DNA from: Rhyacophila brunnea
Taxonomy: Eukaryota; Arthropoda; Insecta; Trichoptera; Rhyacophilidae
Length of the DNA: 64,000 bases
Assembly: GCA_022495005.1 (NCBI GenBank)
Contig: JAGYXB010000514.1
Coordinates: 62,001 to 126,000, forward strand
Direction: 5' to 3'
The notes below the pieces were generated by a model that was given only the letters and a program-made list of their open reading frames with translations, did not search any database and was not told the DNA's origin. The first letter of the stretch is position 1. Every line of letters starts with the position of its first letter. The position numbers were made by a program, and so were the translations under genes. Below are positions 1 through 12,500 of this stretch, in pieces.

Positions 1-2140
1 GATGGTGAGGGGACACGACACAACTGTCCCTGCCGCAACCAGTGACAGCGGGCTTCCAAAGGCCTCCGAAGTCAATCGGGTCACCAGACGCATCCACCCT
101 TCTGCTGAAGGGCTATTTTGTTGCTGATAGTTTGAATAAAATAACCATCATTTAGGTCATTATAATACGTATACATAGTCTAGTACAATGGCCACATGCT
201 GTCCTCCATGTAATTTATTTCGATCAACGGACTAAAATGAAATATGCGTAAAAAGTCTGACATTTCCTAATGCATAGGATAGCTTGGTGCGTAGCGCATA
301 TGACGATAAATGTGTTTTAAGTCGTGACTTTAACTAGTAATAAATGTTTTTTTTATAAATACACCAAATTTGTCTCTATGCAACCCGAAATAGATTAAAC
401 AATGGATCAATTAATCATACTGTCAAACATTAAATTAAACGTACCTACCCAATCTTTTCACATATTTCAATATATAAAACCAATCTAAGTTACTATTGTC
501 CCGTGACAAGACTCTGTAGAACTATGAATCTTCACAATGATTGAGTGGCACTGTTTTGTTTTCTTGCCTCTTTTAAATTACGTTGCTCCAAAATTTACGA
601 CTTATTGTAACAGGGCGACTGCTTTTTTAGTTGTTCAGATTTTTTAATATTTTTAATTCTATCAGGATTACTACTTACCTATGCGTTATTCCCTTTAACT
701 GTATTTAATATTTGATTTTGTTTAATTTTATTATTATTTTTATATTTTTATTCATCTCTCATTTGTCCTGTTGGTTATTATAAATACTTACATACAATAT
801 AAAAATTTGTCCAATGTTTTAGAGTTTTCTCTAGAAGAGAATCTCTTTAAAATGTTCCATTCATTGTGTGGATATAATATTATTATAGGTACTGTTTTGT
901 AAATTTTAAGAACATAGATAAATTGGTATTATAATGGTCACATACACACTAAGTGTAAAACAAGTACATAATTAGGTACCTACATAAGTACCTAAATAAA
1001 CTCCAAAAAGAGAAATTAGGTATATTACGTAGTGTTTGTTCTAAAAAACAGCAAGAAATTTTAGCACTGTCATTTTGGAGAGTGTATTTTCATGTAGAGT
1101 CAACGATTATCCATTTGTGTGAATGCACTACCGTAGCATATAGGACTGGCGTAGTGCTCTCGTAGCAGCGTAGCACCTACAGGACGACCGGCGTAGAGCC
1201 GGCGACAATGCCAAGATCGATGACACTTGGCTACCCCATATGAATAAACAAGAGATGAGCGGTACGGTATACATCTAAAACTGTGTTCCGATAATAAATT
1301 ATCATATTGTTTATGTGTGAATTGGTTTTGTTACTTGTTCATCATGTCCATGTGACAGAAAAATACATAATTCAAATCACATCCTCTGGAAATATCCTAA
1401 AATGTGTACGGAAAGGGAAGAACTGCTCAAATCGGCTTAACCAGCTGTTACAATTTTAGAAAGAAATCACACTGCCAACGTGTCCAATTGTCCAACGTGT
1501 CCAAAAGCCATCTCTTCGCTTAGATTGTACGACAGTTTTGTATTTGCTTTGTTAATACTATAATTTTTAATTTCTATTGGATTTAAGTTTTGTACTATTC
1601 CATTTGATGGTCATTTTTTGTGACCCGGGTTTCGTCTTTCGGCATCAGTTTCAGGCAGACGCTAAATTCAAATTCCATCAAGTACCTTCGATCGATAGTA
1701 TTAATACTATAATTTTTAATTCATTTTTACCTCTGCGTCTCTCATGGGTACTCTTAACTATTGATATACTACTGGATGAATCATATGCTTCTTAAAATGA
1801 CGCCCGATTTTCAGCGAGTCGGCCTTTGTTAAAACTTACTGAGTAAGCCCGGTCTGGCTTGCATCTTACTCTAACTAATAGTCAGCGCATGACGACTTGC
1901 TCTATCTGTTTTGCGTTGCAGGCACCCTTAGGTTCACTATTCCAAGAACGCAAATTTAGTTTTACAGCCAGGGCAATACGGGTGAAATTCGGGAATCCAT
2001 GTTAACGGTCTTAACGCATTATACCTACAAGGAAATATTATAAGACGATATTCGTTATATCTTTTGTGAATGCTTTTGTGGTACATTTTTAAAATGACAC
2101 TTGTATGGGAACTGCTCATCTAGTAGTATATCAATGCTCT
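1..2140. other. Upstream or intronic stretch, no exon found
   Basis: The first 130 bases are GC-richer and may be the end of a repeat cut by the window edge. A second GC-richer patch (about 1125-1215) looks like a transposon remnant. The rest is AT-rich with only chance-length frames. It is probably intron of the plus-strand gene, because its first visible exon begins inside a codon. Confidence 0.4.
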
Positions 2141-2149
2141 TAACTTAAT

Positions 2150-2550
2150 AATGCCTGTACACTGCATGGATTTACTTGCAGCAATAGTGTGTATTTTAAA
2201 CTATCGCGATAATAACTTACTGTTTATACGTAAATGTACTGGCTGTCTCGCCAATCTCATTCTTCAATAGTAAGCAAGACGCCATGTTGTCATTTTATAG
2301 TAGGTACTATTTGACAGGTCGTGAAAATTGGTTAACCTCAAAATGAGGCAGGTTCACCACTATCGTTCTACTGTGCATACGCTGATATAGAACGAATCCC
2401 AACTATTGCATGAAAATTCAAAAGATTCCGATCTTTTTTGATTTATGCATGCAATCTTCCAACTTGCATGATAATACATGTTATGGCCGCGATAATACGT
2501 ACTGTCAGCAGTAAATTCGTACACGTATAAACAGGCTATAAAGTCATATA
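2150..2550. repeat. Dispersed repeat R1, copy 1
   Basis: Shares long stretches with 23180-23415 and 53946-54360, including TTGCAGCAATAGTGT, AACCTCAAAATGAG, GCAGGTTCACCACTATCGTT and ATGCATGCAATCTT. About 400 bp, non-coding, class unknown, probably a non-autonomous element. Confidence 0.7.
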
Positions 2551-3388
2551 AATTCAGACAAAGCACATATGAGTACAATATGAAAACCTCAGTCTTGGAT
2601 AACTCCTACTGAGACATTTCTAGTAATAAAAATTATACTTCGCATCAAATGTAGGGTCCCGTGAAGAACGGGAGTGGTACGGGGTAAGTGTGGTTTTATA
2701 GGACCATTAACTTAATGGATATATAATATAATACAATTTAAAAAATGTAAAATTAAATGGAATATAATGGAATCTTACAAATTTTATGACGCCATTTTTT
2801 AAGTTTGTTTTCCGTAAACTATTCTCTATCCTAATGTCTCATTGTTATCATTCGAATTATACTCGTAGTATTTTAGAAATCAATATGTACCTATACTTTA
2901 TGAAAAGTTTTAATGGCTATTGTACATAAAACATTTCACCGTGCCACAGTTCGCCATGAGCTTTCTATTGGAATGAGATGACCGTATACTATACGCTCTT
3001 CAATTTTTTTAGATTCAATATTATGAACTGATGGTAGCTGATTTTGGCAAAATTCATGAATTCAAGAATGTAAACCTAATCTAACCTAACAAATAATCCA
3101 GTACATCGGCTATTTTCAAAAATTGTTTGCTACTGACTTCCTGTAAAGTATAAGCCGACAAGAACCATGCTTTATTTAGACATAAATTTTATGTCAATAC
3201 TATACGGCCCAATGTGGTTGGACGGTCTTTAATATACGGCTATATTATATTTCCGATACAACATTTCACAGTAAAGTGTCATACGGCGAACTGCATACAT
3301 ACAAGTTTCCGGTCACGATAATAAATTATCGGCCAACTCTATTTTTATCTGAATAACTAATTAGATTAATTTTATTATTTTTCAACAG
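2551..3388. other. AT-rich intron sequence, nothing seen
   Basis: No exon-like, repeat-like or RNA-like segment that I can support. It ends with the pyrimidine-rich acceptor TTTTTCAACAG of exon A. Confidence 0.5.
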
Positions 3389-3522
3389 ATGACGATGAAG
3401 ACAGCCTTAGTGATTCGGCTGGGATAGATGGCTCCCCCATGAGACTTGGTGGTATTCTCAAAGGTGGAAGACTATGGAAGGCAACGACAGATACCACTCC
3501 AAAAATTGAGCCACCCGAACAG
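3389..3522 (+). CDS. Exon A: acidic segment with GILK motif
   Basis: An acceptor ends at 3388 and a GTACCT donor follows 3522. The exon starts with two bases of a split codon and encodes 44 residues. It is acidic at first (DDEDS), then GGILKGGRLWK at codons 20-30. GILK (3451-3462) fits the SILK consensus of PP1 partners. The split start shows that at least one upstream exon exists outside the annotated part. Confidence 0.8.
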
Positions 3523-6500
3523 GTACCTAACAAAAATAATCATAGCTTTTTGAAGCTTTCGTTCAGTTAGTAATATAACTTTCACAATAGAGACGAGAAT
3601 GATAAATTACTCTACTTTAATAAACTCTTAAAGTAAAGAACATTCGTATACTTTATAAACACGGCAGAATTTTAGTACTAGGGTGCAAAGGACACGTCAT
3701 AATTTAATATAAAACTAAGTGATGACTAAGCAATCGATTGTTAGTATAATATTTTAAACACATTGGCGTATAATTGATATTAGTCTCGTGTTTTATCGAC
3801 CAGAATACGACTGTGAAGCATTCAAACCTTTTTAATATGAGTATTAAAATACTTTTACAGGGTCATATATAAATTGAAATTATTTAATATACATAATTTT
3901 GAAGACACTTCTGAGAAATATACCTATTATAAGTAAACAATAGAAAAAATCTTTTTGAAAAAAGTAATACACCCCGTAGGAATTGAACCTGCTCTTAGGC
4001 TTCGTTCCCATGCACATTGACCACTATGCTATGGTTATGGCTTTTGATACACTCTGAAACGCTTTCAAAATTGAACTACTATTATCGATTTTAGAATGTT
4101 ACATTCTTAAATCTTGTGAATTATTCGTTCAATAAAAAAAATAGTTAATCAAATTATTAACATTAAAAATTGCTTCCTTTGACAATTATTTAATAAATGA
4201 ATAAGTATACTTAACATATTTATTATAAAATTTGTTGAACATTTTTAGAATTATTATGTGGTTTAAATTATACTCAAGAGTTAATCTGGTTTAGTTGCAG
4301 GTTGAAGAATGCACAAGTTTCAGCAATCAAACGAGTGATGAAGAAGGTCGAGGAGGAAGAGCAGTCCGATTCAGTGAGCCCCCTCCACGTGACCCATGTG
4401 ATGGAGAAGCTCCTGTCACTTCTACCAGCTTAGACGAACAACAATCCCAAAACCCAACTCAAGACCAAGTCACCCCTAAAGAGCTAACACTGACATTCCG
4501 CCTTGGAAACCATATCCTATCAAATAATAGCCTACGACCAAATTCTGCAGTTCGACAACTTTTCCCAGCAGGACCACACTTTGTCTCACCACCCACAAGG
4601 CAAGAAGCTGATAAGCAGTATCTTGTGACAGCAGAATCCCTACGAGCATTTGAAGAAGCGAAACGATCGAGATTGCCATCGACCTATCGAGAAGAAGATA
4701 TGACTTTACGAAAGACAATAGATCGAAATACTCTTAGAAGATCGCTTGTTAAAGTAGATCCACGTAAGAAAATTCTACAAAAGAATGATACGTCACTATC
4801 CGAAAGAATAAAAATGTTGACGTGCAACATTGAAGACGAAGAGCAAGATCAAGAAGTTGAAATAGAGGGAGAAAGAGGAAGTCCATCTGGCGAAGAAGCA
4901 AGGACACTTCCACCGCCACCAGCAAAGAGCTTTTCTCCCTCTTCAAGTTCAAGCAGCGCTTCAAGTTGCTCGTCGACTTCATCAGCATATAAGAAACTTA
5001 CAGAAATTTTTCCAAAACGTCAAGATAGAATCCCAGAATTGTCTGAAGAAGGTAATGGGGTATTGATAATACCACAAGGAGAGACTACGATCCCATTGGA
5101 AGGTCGGAGGCAATCGAGAACAGGTCTTCGTCCTGGAGAGAGGTTGTCTCACTCTTCTGTAGCAACTGATTATTCCGTTGGAGATATTGATGCTGTATTA
5201 GATCAGCCTGCTCCTGACGTTATAGCTGGTACCCCAGGTATTTTTATTTCCATATTAAAATTTATTGACATTACCTTTAGTATATTAATTTAACTGGATT
5301 TTCCGTGGTAATATTATTGAAATAGAATTCCATTAGTCGTATAATTTTTATATTATATATTATAGTTGATCGATTTTCAGAATACAAACCCACATTTAGA
5401 TAGTTATATTAATAAATAATGTTAAATAGTTATTTAAAAAAACTGTTGACGTTAACTATTATTCTCAGCTCAAAATTTATGATAGAATTGATAAGAAATA
5501 GGATCATTTCGTTCCTTGTAACTAACTACATGATGGTAGAATAGCGTATCTTTTTAAACGTTAAGTTAGATTCTTGTTAGATATTTATTTGCAAAGATGG
5601 GTTTGATTCTCAAAATACGTGGGATTATCAATGATTGAATACTTTAACTTAAAGTTCAATGTGTAGGTATCCTAATCGTGTAAGTCAGGTTTTAAGGCGA
5701 TTGAACCGATTGGACCCAATCGGGTCTTGTGTTCTGAGACGATCTTTACGTCCGAAGTGTCTTCGGGCGTCGCAACAAAATAAATCTTTAATTTAAATAA
5801 TATATAGACTATAGTTATTAATAAAACATTCAAATGCGAGGGCGTTGTGCAGTACTAATAAAACCATTCAGGACTATTATATAAAAACACAATAAAAATA
5901 AGCTCATAGCAATCATGAAAAATACAGTTGGTACACAACACAATAACACAATATTGCTAGACTATTGTGACAACGGGCGGTATTTTAATTATTGATTTTA
6001 TTAATGAAGAAGATAGTTGTTTAAATGTAAAATAAATAAGATAAAAAAGTAAGAAAAATATTATCTCGATTAGTAGTTGTGAGAGTGGCGAAGGGTGGAG
6101 GTAGGCTGTTAAGATCTGACATAAATTAGAGCAGCTGAACTTTGTCAGTTACACGTATTGGTTTTCATTGAACTAAGACAACAATTTGCAAATAGTAGTT
6201 AGTTAGTTCTTAAAAATCAACTTAATCCTGCCTAAACCAGACCATGATAGTTTAGGTTCACTCTGGTCGATCTGATAAAAATAGTGCACACTTTTTCAGT
6301 CGTAATTATTTATTTCCGTTGAATTAAGAATGCAAATTACAGATGGATTTAGTGGGTTATTTTAAATTCATTAAGCCCTGACTAACCAAACCATAAGAGA
6401 TAAAAAATAGTTTTCTATCTATAAAATATATAAAAATATGTATTATTTAATGGCATAATTTTAGATATTTTACGGATATACATATACAACTATTTTTTGA

Positions 6501-9500
6501 CTATTATCTATTATGGCTTGGTTTACGCAGGGTTTAATTATTTTTTTTATAAAATGACTAAAACTATCTGCATATTCCATCTTAGTTCAATTAAAACAAA
6601 TACGTACGATTGAAAAAGTTTCGTGTGCACTATTTATGACGGATCTTAACAGCCTACCTCCATGCTTCGCCAGTGAGTTGTGTTATGTTATTAAAACGGC
6701 CGGTAAATTGTTATAATACAGTTATCAATACTAAGCATATTTAAGACGGGTGTTTCCATGTAATCTATTTATATAAGCAGTCGTTTTTTAAACAAGAAAT
6801 AATAGAATTAAGGGCATTGTGTACATACTCTAATAAGGCCTTGCACAGCCCAGTGTGTAAGTATAAGATTTACTAATTGCTATTAATATTTATAAATTAA
6901 ATTTAAAATATAATTAGTATACAGCATTGGCATAAAGTTAGATAAGTACCATTATTGTTATTTTTTAACTAATTTAAAAAAAATGCTCATTATTTCTTTA
7001 GTCAACAAAATATATAGCAATATTGACGACAGCTCAATTTACGTAAATAAACATGCTATTGTTAGATATAGCGTGGGTAGGCCGTAGGTAGAAATGATAA
7101 TTAAACTTGATTGCTTTCAATTATATGCATGGATTGTTACATTCGTATGATAAATAATTTCCTGGAAAAATATGACAAAAGCCTTTTGATGAGTAGTTAA
7201 ATCATATCAAAAGGGGTGTGAAATTTTAGCGTCTTTGTCTAAAATTGAGAATAATCCATTCGGAAAGAGACGATTACGGCTTTCTAAGAATTTTCCAGTA
7301 TTAAACATACCTACACACTCAGCATATTATGTATAAACGCTGACATTACATTTTCCTTGGGTAAACGCAGTAGCTTTGAAATTTTTGGTAAATACTGTTA
7401 AATATCTAAATAATATAATGTCTAACTTATACATATTTCGCGCTTTGCGACATGATAAATTTAATGAAAATATTGATCTAGAAATCATTTACTACCGAAA
7501 ATATTTGGTTAAAATATTGTGATATCTTTGTAATGGTCAATAATTATTGTTAAATAATAAATAAGTTTTAATAAATACATAGGTAAATAAAATAAAACAA
7601 CATTTAAGATATTCAATAGATATAATTTAACAACAATTACGAATGATTTTATATAGATCTAGAAAAACTACAGAACAGACAATAAATATAATTCCAATAG
7701 GCTATATTCAATACGCTACATTTTGATGGAGGGTTTTGAATGTGTGAGTGTCCTACGAAAATGAAACACGTATTATGCACGTGCAATAGTGTGTGTAATA
7801 CACCAATACTAAATGAGCGTCAATGCATAAACCGAGAGCAGTTGTCAGTTTTCGACGGATGACGTATTCTTGACATATGTTTAAGTTTATCCCGGATTAT
7901 TATTTACTTGAGATCGGTTACCTGCTACTCATTACCTGTTAGGTATTTCAGTTTTTATTATATCTGAGTTCCCTGAGAACGACATTTAAAATTATAAATG
8001 AATTGGTTGATAGTGTACATATTATATTATATAGACGGACAAAGTCAGTTTAATACATATTATATTATGAAGTTTAAAAAACATGTAACTGTTCGGTCTT
8101 CCCCAGTTGATAACTCCTACCACTCGCAAAGCAATGAGTTACCAAAATCGTCTCTGTCAAATAAATTATGTCATAAACCATCATTGAGTGTGTAACTATA
8201 GAAAATTTTATTGTGTCCAGTATTTTTTTCGCTATTATTGATTTGACTTCATCATCTCATACAAATCCTTATCACTATCTTCCTTTCAAATTAATACATC
8301 TGGTTCGGTTTACTTTAGAACATGTACGTCACAAGAAAAGCTTAACAAAATCATGAAACTTACTAATTAAAAAAAAAAATTAGTAGCATTTTTGTAGCTT
8401 TTGGAGCTTATCAAGTCGGCCTGACCCTCAGTTGGACTGGTCGGCCATTGCGACTTGGTATCTACGAGGGAAAATTTCTCAGCTTTTAAAAAGTAAGCGG
8501 CATTTTAAGGCGAGCGAGAAGGTCTTTTCTCGTCGAGAATTGACCGTAATACATCATATCGAAGTAGGGATCACACACACTCTAGTGCACGCCAACCAAG
8601 GACACTTTCGGTACAAATTTGAAGAGCGCCTAACGTTCGTTACGCCACGGTATACGCCTGCATAACGGGTGTGGAGACGTGGCGGGTGGTGGAGCGAAAA
8701 GCAAGTAGCATTTTTGTAATTACATACCATAAAACGAGGTGAATAAAAACAGTGTCCGAAAAAAAAGATTCAAAGTGTTACAATTGCCAAAATGTACGAT
8801 ATTATATTAAAATAAGTGTTAATCAAGTTTTTTTGATCAAAATTGCAGTTTTTCCTTAATATGTATTTGGTGTTCCTATTCACCCCGTCGCGTTGGTAAA
8901 TATAAACACACTATACTTTTGGAAAATATTGAAAGCGAGTGAATAATGAGCATTTCCATTCACCAAGCCAAACAGATGAATTGCAAACACAACTTTTGGC
9001 AAGTGAATTTAGCTTTTCAGTCATCCAGCATAAGATTTAAATTGAATATGAAATCTTTAGACGTGCCTATTCACCACCTTTTACTGTACTTATATATTAC
9101 ATATACCTAATATCAGTGGCGGCTCGACGACTTTCTAAGTGGTGGGGTTTAATCATTAATTATTAAGTATACACACCTTTATCGAATCGAACGCCTTCTC
9201 ATAGTCTATAAAACCCAATCATAGTGATAGTTTGTATTCCTGGCACCGCTCTATGATTTCTCTGACGACTTGGATATGGTCCATAGTGCTGTATCCTCCT
9301 CTAAATCCGGCTTGTTCTCAAAAAGTTCGCAAGGTAGGTAGACCTAGAGGCCGCTAGATCGATGAAATGACAAAGTTCTGCGGAAGTACGTGGCAACTCA
9401 ATGCACAGGACCGAGAGAAGTGGAAGCAGCTTGAAGAGGCCTTCATCCAGCAGTGGATAGATTCAGGCTGATGATGATGATGATACACACCTACCTACTT

Positions 9501-12500
9501 TATCATATTATACATTATGTATCAAGCTACTTATAATAGGATTTTATTAATGGGAAATAAGTAATTTTTCAGAATAAATAGTATGTATTATGATTATTTG
9601 AGCCGTTACTTAATCACACCACACAAAAACGTGTTTAAAATTATTTACTTAATTAATAATAATAATTAGTATAGATTTACCATTATCGATTTTGTAGAAC
9701 GGCATACAGGGAGCTGTTTTTACTCATCTAGTGGTTATTTGAATCGCTCCCAGTATGCGCATACTAACGCTAATGCGTTCGCATCCATTGTGAGACGAGA
9801 TTTGTACGGCGGCGACGGGATGGGACCGACTCACCCAATCAGCGAAAGATAGACGCAATATCTTTCTTAATTTGTACATAAGTGTAACCGTAAAATATAG
9901 CGCAGTTAATTTATTTATTTATTTTAATACCGCGTAATCATCATTGCTTTACATATTTGTATAATAATAATAAATATCCCTAAGTATAAAATAGCGAAGG
10001 GTTTAGATCAGCGATACTCAACCTGCGGCCCGCGGGCCACATGCGGCCCTTTAAGCTTTTATGTGCGGCCCGAAACACATTAATTATCAGGAATTTCGTA
10101 TATCTTGAGATTCGTTTCGACTTTGACGCACCGTAGTGACACCCGAAGAGGATTGTCATTATGGTCCACATCAGATCTGGTATAAGAGTGTTGCTATTGC
10201 ACACGGTTAATTTAAAAAACACGCATAATTTTTTAAATCTCAAAAATGTTTTGTAAAAAGGGGGGGTTTCATGATTTTTTCATCACACCAGTAGTGATGC
10301 GGCCCGCGTTACTTTACAAATATATCGTCACTGTTCTGGCAGAAGACACTAATTCGAAAAAATGACATATTGAGTTAGTTATACCAAAATGTTCCTTATT
10401 AAACTTTACCGTCTGGAAACCTTCTTAATAAATAAACAGTCTTTATTTTAAAGTCATCCTTATTACGATTACTTAATAAACTCACATGACAGACAATTTC
10501 AAACATTTTAAAAGCTTCAAAGTCAAATTACTCAAAACTAGTATTCTCCAATTAGTGTGTTCTGCCAGAACAGACACGATATGTATTTGGTTCGAAGAAA
10601 AAAAAGATTGAGTATCATTTATTTAGATGGATAAAATAAATAATTAAATAAGTAGTTAATTTAATCATGTAATGAAGTAGGTATATTATGTCCATTGTCC
10701 AGTAATAAAAATATCTGACGTGTATTTTTTATGGATGTGGGGATACTCCCTACAAACCCCTACGGTAGAGCCGCCCCTACCTAATATTAATTAAGTAATT
10801 GCCTAATCCCGAAGGTGCCGGCGATGGAGATGAACTCGCAAGGTTCGTGCAACAAGAAGCGGCAAGAACTGAACGCCTCAGGAAGAGATACAGCCAACAG
10901 GCATCTGCAGATAATAGCGATGAAGATGACCAAGACGACTATGGTAAGTAAATCTTGAATATATTGAACATCTTCCACCAACGGAATTAGGGATTGCAAT
11001 ACCGAATGAAAATTTCAATACCGGTTTTTCGGTATTTCTTATTGAATACCGGCATTTCTTAAACATGGAAAAACAGAAAAGGTGCTTATCAATAAAAATA
11101 GCTATTAAAAGCTTTTAAAAATATTATTTTATAGCAAAACTTCACATACCAACCTACATTTATTATGTCGACATTTAAAAATATGTAGGTATTGATCATA
11201 ATTGTAGAACTAGTGATTTTTTACAAATAATTTTAATATATTGATAATTTTAACTAAAGCCCTCAAAAGTTCATCAAGTGCAAATAAGTCCGGCTGCAGG
11301 AAAAGCTTCTTAAATTCAACGCTTGTACAGTCATCAATAAATTATAGAATAACATGTTTATCACGAATATTTTGTATTTCGAAATAATGTTGTGATAATT
11401 CATCGCGACAATTACTAATATACCTACATATATTAATTGATGAAATTTGTTTAATTATTTTTTCACCTCTGTTGGATTCACTCAATATATTAAGCAGCAC
11501 ATAACTTATAATTCATTTTCAAAAACGTAAACGAGTGTTATTTCTTAGTACTGAAAATTCCGGTATTTTAGATTTTTAAAACCGGTATTTCGGTATTGAT
11601 AAATACTGGAATACCGGTATTGAAATACCGGTATTGCAATCCCTAAACGGAATAATATTTTTTTTTTAAGATTTTTTACGTATAATAGTTGTTAGCCATT
11701 TGTACAATCCATTGGGTCCTTATCAGGGCTCAAAATGGACCGGAACGCACCGGAGCGCCGTTCCTGTTCGTGAAATCGGTAAAATTATCGCTCCGTCTCG
11801 TGGAATAAATAATTTTACCGTCTGAGCTGGATAGGCCATATAATAGAAAATCTAACACACTTATTTTTATGAAAAAAAACACATAAACTTTGATAACTTT
11901 ACTACGTAAAAATCTTCAGAAAACTGTCGAGCGCTCCGGTTCGTAAATTTTTCCATTTCGAGCACTGGTCCTTATATTGCAGCTTTTCTTAATCTTTTTG
12001 ACCTGCGACCTTATTTAGGGTAATAATTTTGGTTGACGACCCATGATAAAATAAATTAATAATAAGCGCGTATTGACAAAAATTTATTTTATATTAATAA
12101 TACCAAATTGGTTTCAATGATACATTACTTCATTCATAACATAAAACACGCTGTGGCTTGTCTACTCCGCGATCATTAATGCATGTGAAACCTATCTTTA
12201 AAAATGCTTCTATGTATTTACATTTTACCATTTTGGGTAGAATATATTTTAAGGAATTTAATATATATATCAAAGTAACAGAGAAGAGAACGTCGTCTCG
12301 AAAGAAGTTATTAATGTCAACATTAAACAGTGTTGCCAGAATATTGTATTCAATACAATATTCTTTCCAGTACGTATACTAATTTAAATTATGGCAAGAA
12401 TATTGTTTTGTTGAGAATATTACATTTCGCGACCTACTAAATATACAAATTGACCCATAGGTTAAGAAACGCTGTTATATTGTATCAAAATTTTCTATAC

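Larger units (their letters stand above)
9114..10779. mobile_element. hAT-type element hosting other insertions (1.67 kb)
   Basis: Starts CAGTGGCGGCTC and ends in the imperfect inverse GAGCCGCCCCTA. CCTAATAT flanks it at 9106-9113 and 10780-10787. Inside are a LINE insertion (9179-9482) and a second hAT element (10009-10620), which itself contains a palindromic MITE. No transposase could be read. The right end lies 27 bp before exon C after its duplication. Confidence 0.8.

Noticed and set aside
1..110. Upstream exon of the plus-strand gene
   Set aside because: One frame is open for about 42 codons, but there is no GT donor in a fitting phase, and it looks like the end of a repeat.
4476..4988. 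Minus-strand frames of about 80 codons inside exon B
   Set aside because: They are antisense shadows of the long plus-strand exon, have no splice context and show no domain.
8726..9090. Inverted-repeat element with GGTGAATA ends
   Set aside because: GAGGTGAATA and the inverse of TATTCACCACCTTTTA suggest a MITE, but I found no matching target duplication and the arms differ.
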